Below, piece by piece: positions 11,609 to 13,206 of a DNA stretch of 13,206 bases. The notes under the pieces are model-generated. The model was not told the DNA's origin, did not search any database, and saw only the letters and a list, made by a program, of their open reading frames with translations. How positions within the stretch are numbered: position 1 is the stretch's first letter; each line of letters begins with the position of its first letter. The DNA comes from Ardenticatenales bacterium (GTDB lineage Bacteria; Chloroflexota; Anaerolineae; Promineifilales; Promineifilaceae): NCBI GenBank assembly GCA_020634515.1, contig JACKBL010000015.1, forward strand, positions 1 through 13,206, written 5' to 3'. The translations under genes and the position numbers were made by a program.

Positions 11609-13030
11609 ATGCTCCCTCACCCAGACCAAACAACAACCGGCGCCAGTTTTGCCCAATTTCGCCGACGGGCATTTGTGGCGATTGAAGATGTACGGCTACA
11701 GACGGCCCTGGAAGGCGCGACGGGCCGCTTCCGCCAACACCGCGAGGCGGCGCTGGCGGCACTGCCGGAGGCGGACGCCCTGCGCGATCACTTGAAGGCG
11801 GTGCGCGCGGCCACGCTGGCGGACCTGGCCCATCACCTGGAAACGTTTGAGCGGCAGGCCATCGCGGCAGGGGCGCGGGTGCATTGGGCACGGGATGCGG
11901 CGGAAGCGCGCGCCATCATCACCAACCTTGCGCGGCAAAATGGCGTGAAGCTGGTCACCAAGACGAAGTCCATGGCCACCGAAGAAATCGGCCTGAACCA
12001 GGCGCTGGCGGAAGCGGGCGTCACGCCCGTGGAGACAGACCTGGGGGAGTGGATTATTCAACTGGCGGGGGAGCCGCCATCCCACATTATCGCGCCCGCC
12101 GTCCACAAAACGCGCCACCAGGTAGCACAACTGCTGAGCCGGGAAACGGGGCAAGACCTGATAGCGGACGACATCCCCCGCCTCACCGCCGCCGCCCGCG
12201 AACACCTGCGCGCCCGCTTTTTGCAGGCGGACATGGGCATCACCGGCGCCAACATCGGCGTAGCGGAAACGGGCAGCATCGTCCTCGTCACCAACGAAGG
12301 CAACGCGGAAATGACCACCAGCCTCCCCCCCATCCACGTCGTCCTCATGGGCATCGAAAAAATCGCCCCCACCTGGGACGATGCCGCCGCCTGGCTCAGC
12401 CTGCTCGCCCGCAGCGCCACCGGCCAACCCCTTTCCGTGTACACCACCATCCTCACCGGCCCCGCCCGCGCCGACGATCCGGAAGGGCCACGGCAAATGC
12501 ACATCGTACTGCTGGACAACGGGCGCAGCCGTCTACTCAACACGCTCTATGAGGAAGTGCTGCAATGTATTCGCTGCGGCGCCTGCCTCAACGTCTGTCC
12601 CGTCTACCGCGAAGCGGGCGGCCACGCCTACGGCAGCCCCTACAGCGGCCCCATCGGCGCGGTGATCACGCCGCTGCTGTTTGGGCTAGAACAGTACGCG
12701 GCGCTACCCCACGCCAGCACCCTTTGTGGTGCGTGCCGCGATGCCTGTCCCGTCCGCATTGATCTCCCGCGTCTGCTCTTGTCACTACGCGAGGAAGAGG
12801 TGGCGCGAAATGTGCTGCCCTGGCCAGACCGCGCCGCCGAGCGCAGCGCGGCCTTCATCCTGGCGCACACGCGCCTCCTGCACGCCACCCGCACGCTCCT
12901 GCGCCCATTCACCAACATAGCCACCACGGAAAGCGATTTCTCCCCCTTGCACGCACTGACAGCGGGACGTAAACTCCCCTCACTGGCTTCTCGCTCCTTT
13001 CATCAGATGTGGCATAATGGCGAAGTATAA
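11609..13030 (+). CDS. lutB: Lactate utilization iron-sulfur protein LutB
   Basis: A 473-residue protein of the LutB/YkgF family, the central electron-carrying part of the Lut lactate oxidase. The LUD domain spans about residues 60-300, with VTKTKSMATEEIGLNQAL (115-132) and ITGANIGVAETGSIVLVTNEGN (211-232) as its conserved blocks. The ferredoxin-like region has Cys320-x2-Cys323-x2-Cys326-x3-Cys330-Pro and then Cys373-x2-Cys376-x3-Cys380-Pro, the usual family spacing. A short C-terminal segment (PLHALTAGRKLPSLASRSFHQMW) matches family members. ATG 11609 begins just before the conserved FxxRxxxA block, but no Shine-Dalgarno precedes it; the upstream 20 bases are A/T-only apart from three C. lutC would be expected next but lies outside the window or elsewhere. 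Confidence 0.95.
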   Translation: MLPHPDQTTTGASFAQFRRRAFVAIEDVRLQTALEGATGRFRQHREAALAALPEADALRDHLKAVRAATLADLAHHLETFERQAIAAGARVHWARDAAEARAIITNLARQNGVKLVTKTKSMATEEIGLNQALAEAGVTPVETDLGEWIIQLAGEPPSHIIAPAVHKTRHQVAQLLSRETGQDLIADDIPRLTAAAREHLRARFLQADMGITGANIGVAETGSIVLVTNEGNAEMTTSLPPIHVVLMGIEKIAPTWDDAAAWLSLLARSATGQPLSVYTTILTGPARADDPEGPRQMHIVLLDNGRSRLLNTLYEEVLQCIRCGACLNVCPVYREAGGHAYGSPYSGPIGAVITPLLFGLEQYAALPHASTLCGACRDACPVRIDLPRLLLSLREEEVARNVLPWPDRAAERSAAFILAHTRLLHATRTLLRPFTNIATTESDFSPLHALTAGRKLPSLASRSFHQMWHNGEV

Positions 13031-13090
13031 GGCCCGTCAGACAGCGCTATTCACCGCGGGATCTGTTTCCAGAACAGGGACAGGCAGGTC

Positions 13091-13138
13091 AACCCGCCTC
13101 CTGTGTAAATAGCTTGTTGGGCGGGTTGCTAACCCGCC
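13091..13138. repeat. AACCCGCC repeats with a hairpin after lutB
   Basis: AACCCGCC occurs at 13091-13098 and 13131-13138. The inverse GGCGGGTT is at 13120-13127, giving a perfect 8-bp hairpin with a GCT loop (13120-13138). Either AACCCGCC copy can pair with the single GGCGGGTT, so two alternative stems are possible. No T-tract follows. Nothing else was recognised in 13031-13206 apart from a small CTGTT/AACAG hairpin (13063-13077). Confidence 0.5.
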
Positions 13139-13206
13139 TCACGTTCATAAAGCGAAATTTTCATTCATCGGTGGTGCGCCGCGGCGCGTGTTGTCTCTTG
13201 TGTAAA

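Overview
The window is a GC-rich bacterial chromosome segment. Its combination of genes is what I would expect from an anaerobic or facultative Chloroflexota (Anaerolineae-like) genome: a one-chain pyruvate:ferredoxin oxidoreductase next to a dihydroorotate dehydrogenase-like protein, pyruvate phosphate dikinase, Lut-type lactate oxidation proteins, and an antitoxin/MazF pair of a kind common in cyanobacteria and Chloroflexota. That assignment is inference from gene content; there is no rRNA or other marker gene here.

Layout. Positions 1-666 hold a type II toxin-antitoxin pair on the plus strand. Positions 688-822 look like a non-coding MITE with 15-bp inverted ends flanked by TA. A block of minus-strand genes follows, in transcription order: ppdK (9082-6272), nifJ (6046-2468), a PyrD-like protein (2277-1264) and a PspC-domain protein (1134-925). 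It closes with a good intrinsic terminator at 870-893. From 9557 everything reads plus: a small zinc-ribbon protein, an OsmC-family protein ending in a strong terminator, then a lactate-oxidation unit made of a 39-residue leader-like ORF, lutA and lutB. lutC is not in the window.

The metabolic theme is the pyruvate node. LutA/LutB would feed lactate carbon into pyruvate. NifJ interconverts pyruvate and acetyl-CoA with ferredoxin. PpdK interconverts pyruvate and PEP. The PyrD-like protein is a frequent companion of NifJ but lacks the usual catalytic cysteine.

The non-coding DNA holds the least expected signals. (1) A ~95-bp double-hairpin element occurs three times (2338-2434, 6155-6251, 11435-11528), always between consecutive genes of the pyruvate or lactate units. 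Each copy abuts a different long hairpin. (2) The nonamer ATGCCGGCA occurs nine times, about 25-fold more than expected. At most sites it sits exactly where G-rich DNA changes to C-rich DNA; inside nifJ the preferred third codon base flips from G to C at the motif. (3) A 17-unit heptamer array lies upstream of ppdK. (4) A small ORF with a perfect Shine-Dalgarno sequence overlaps the start of lutA.
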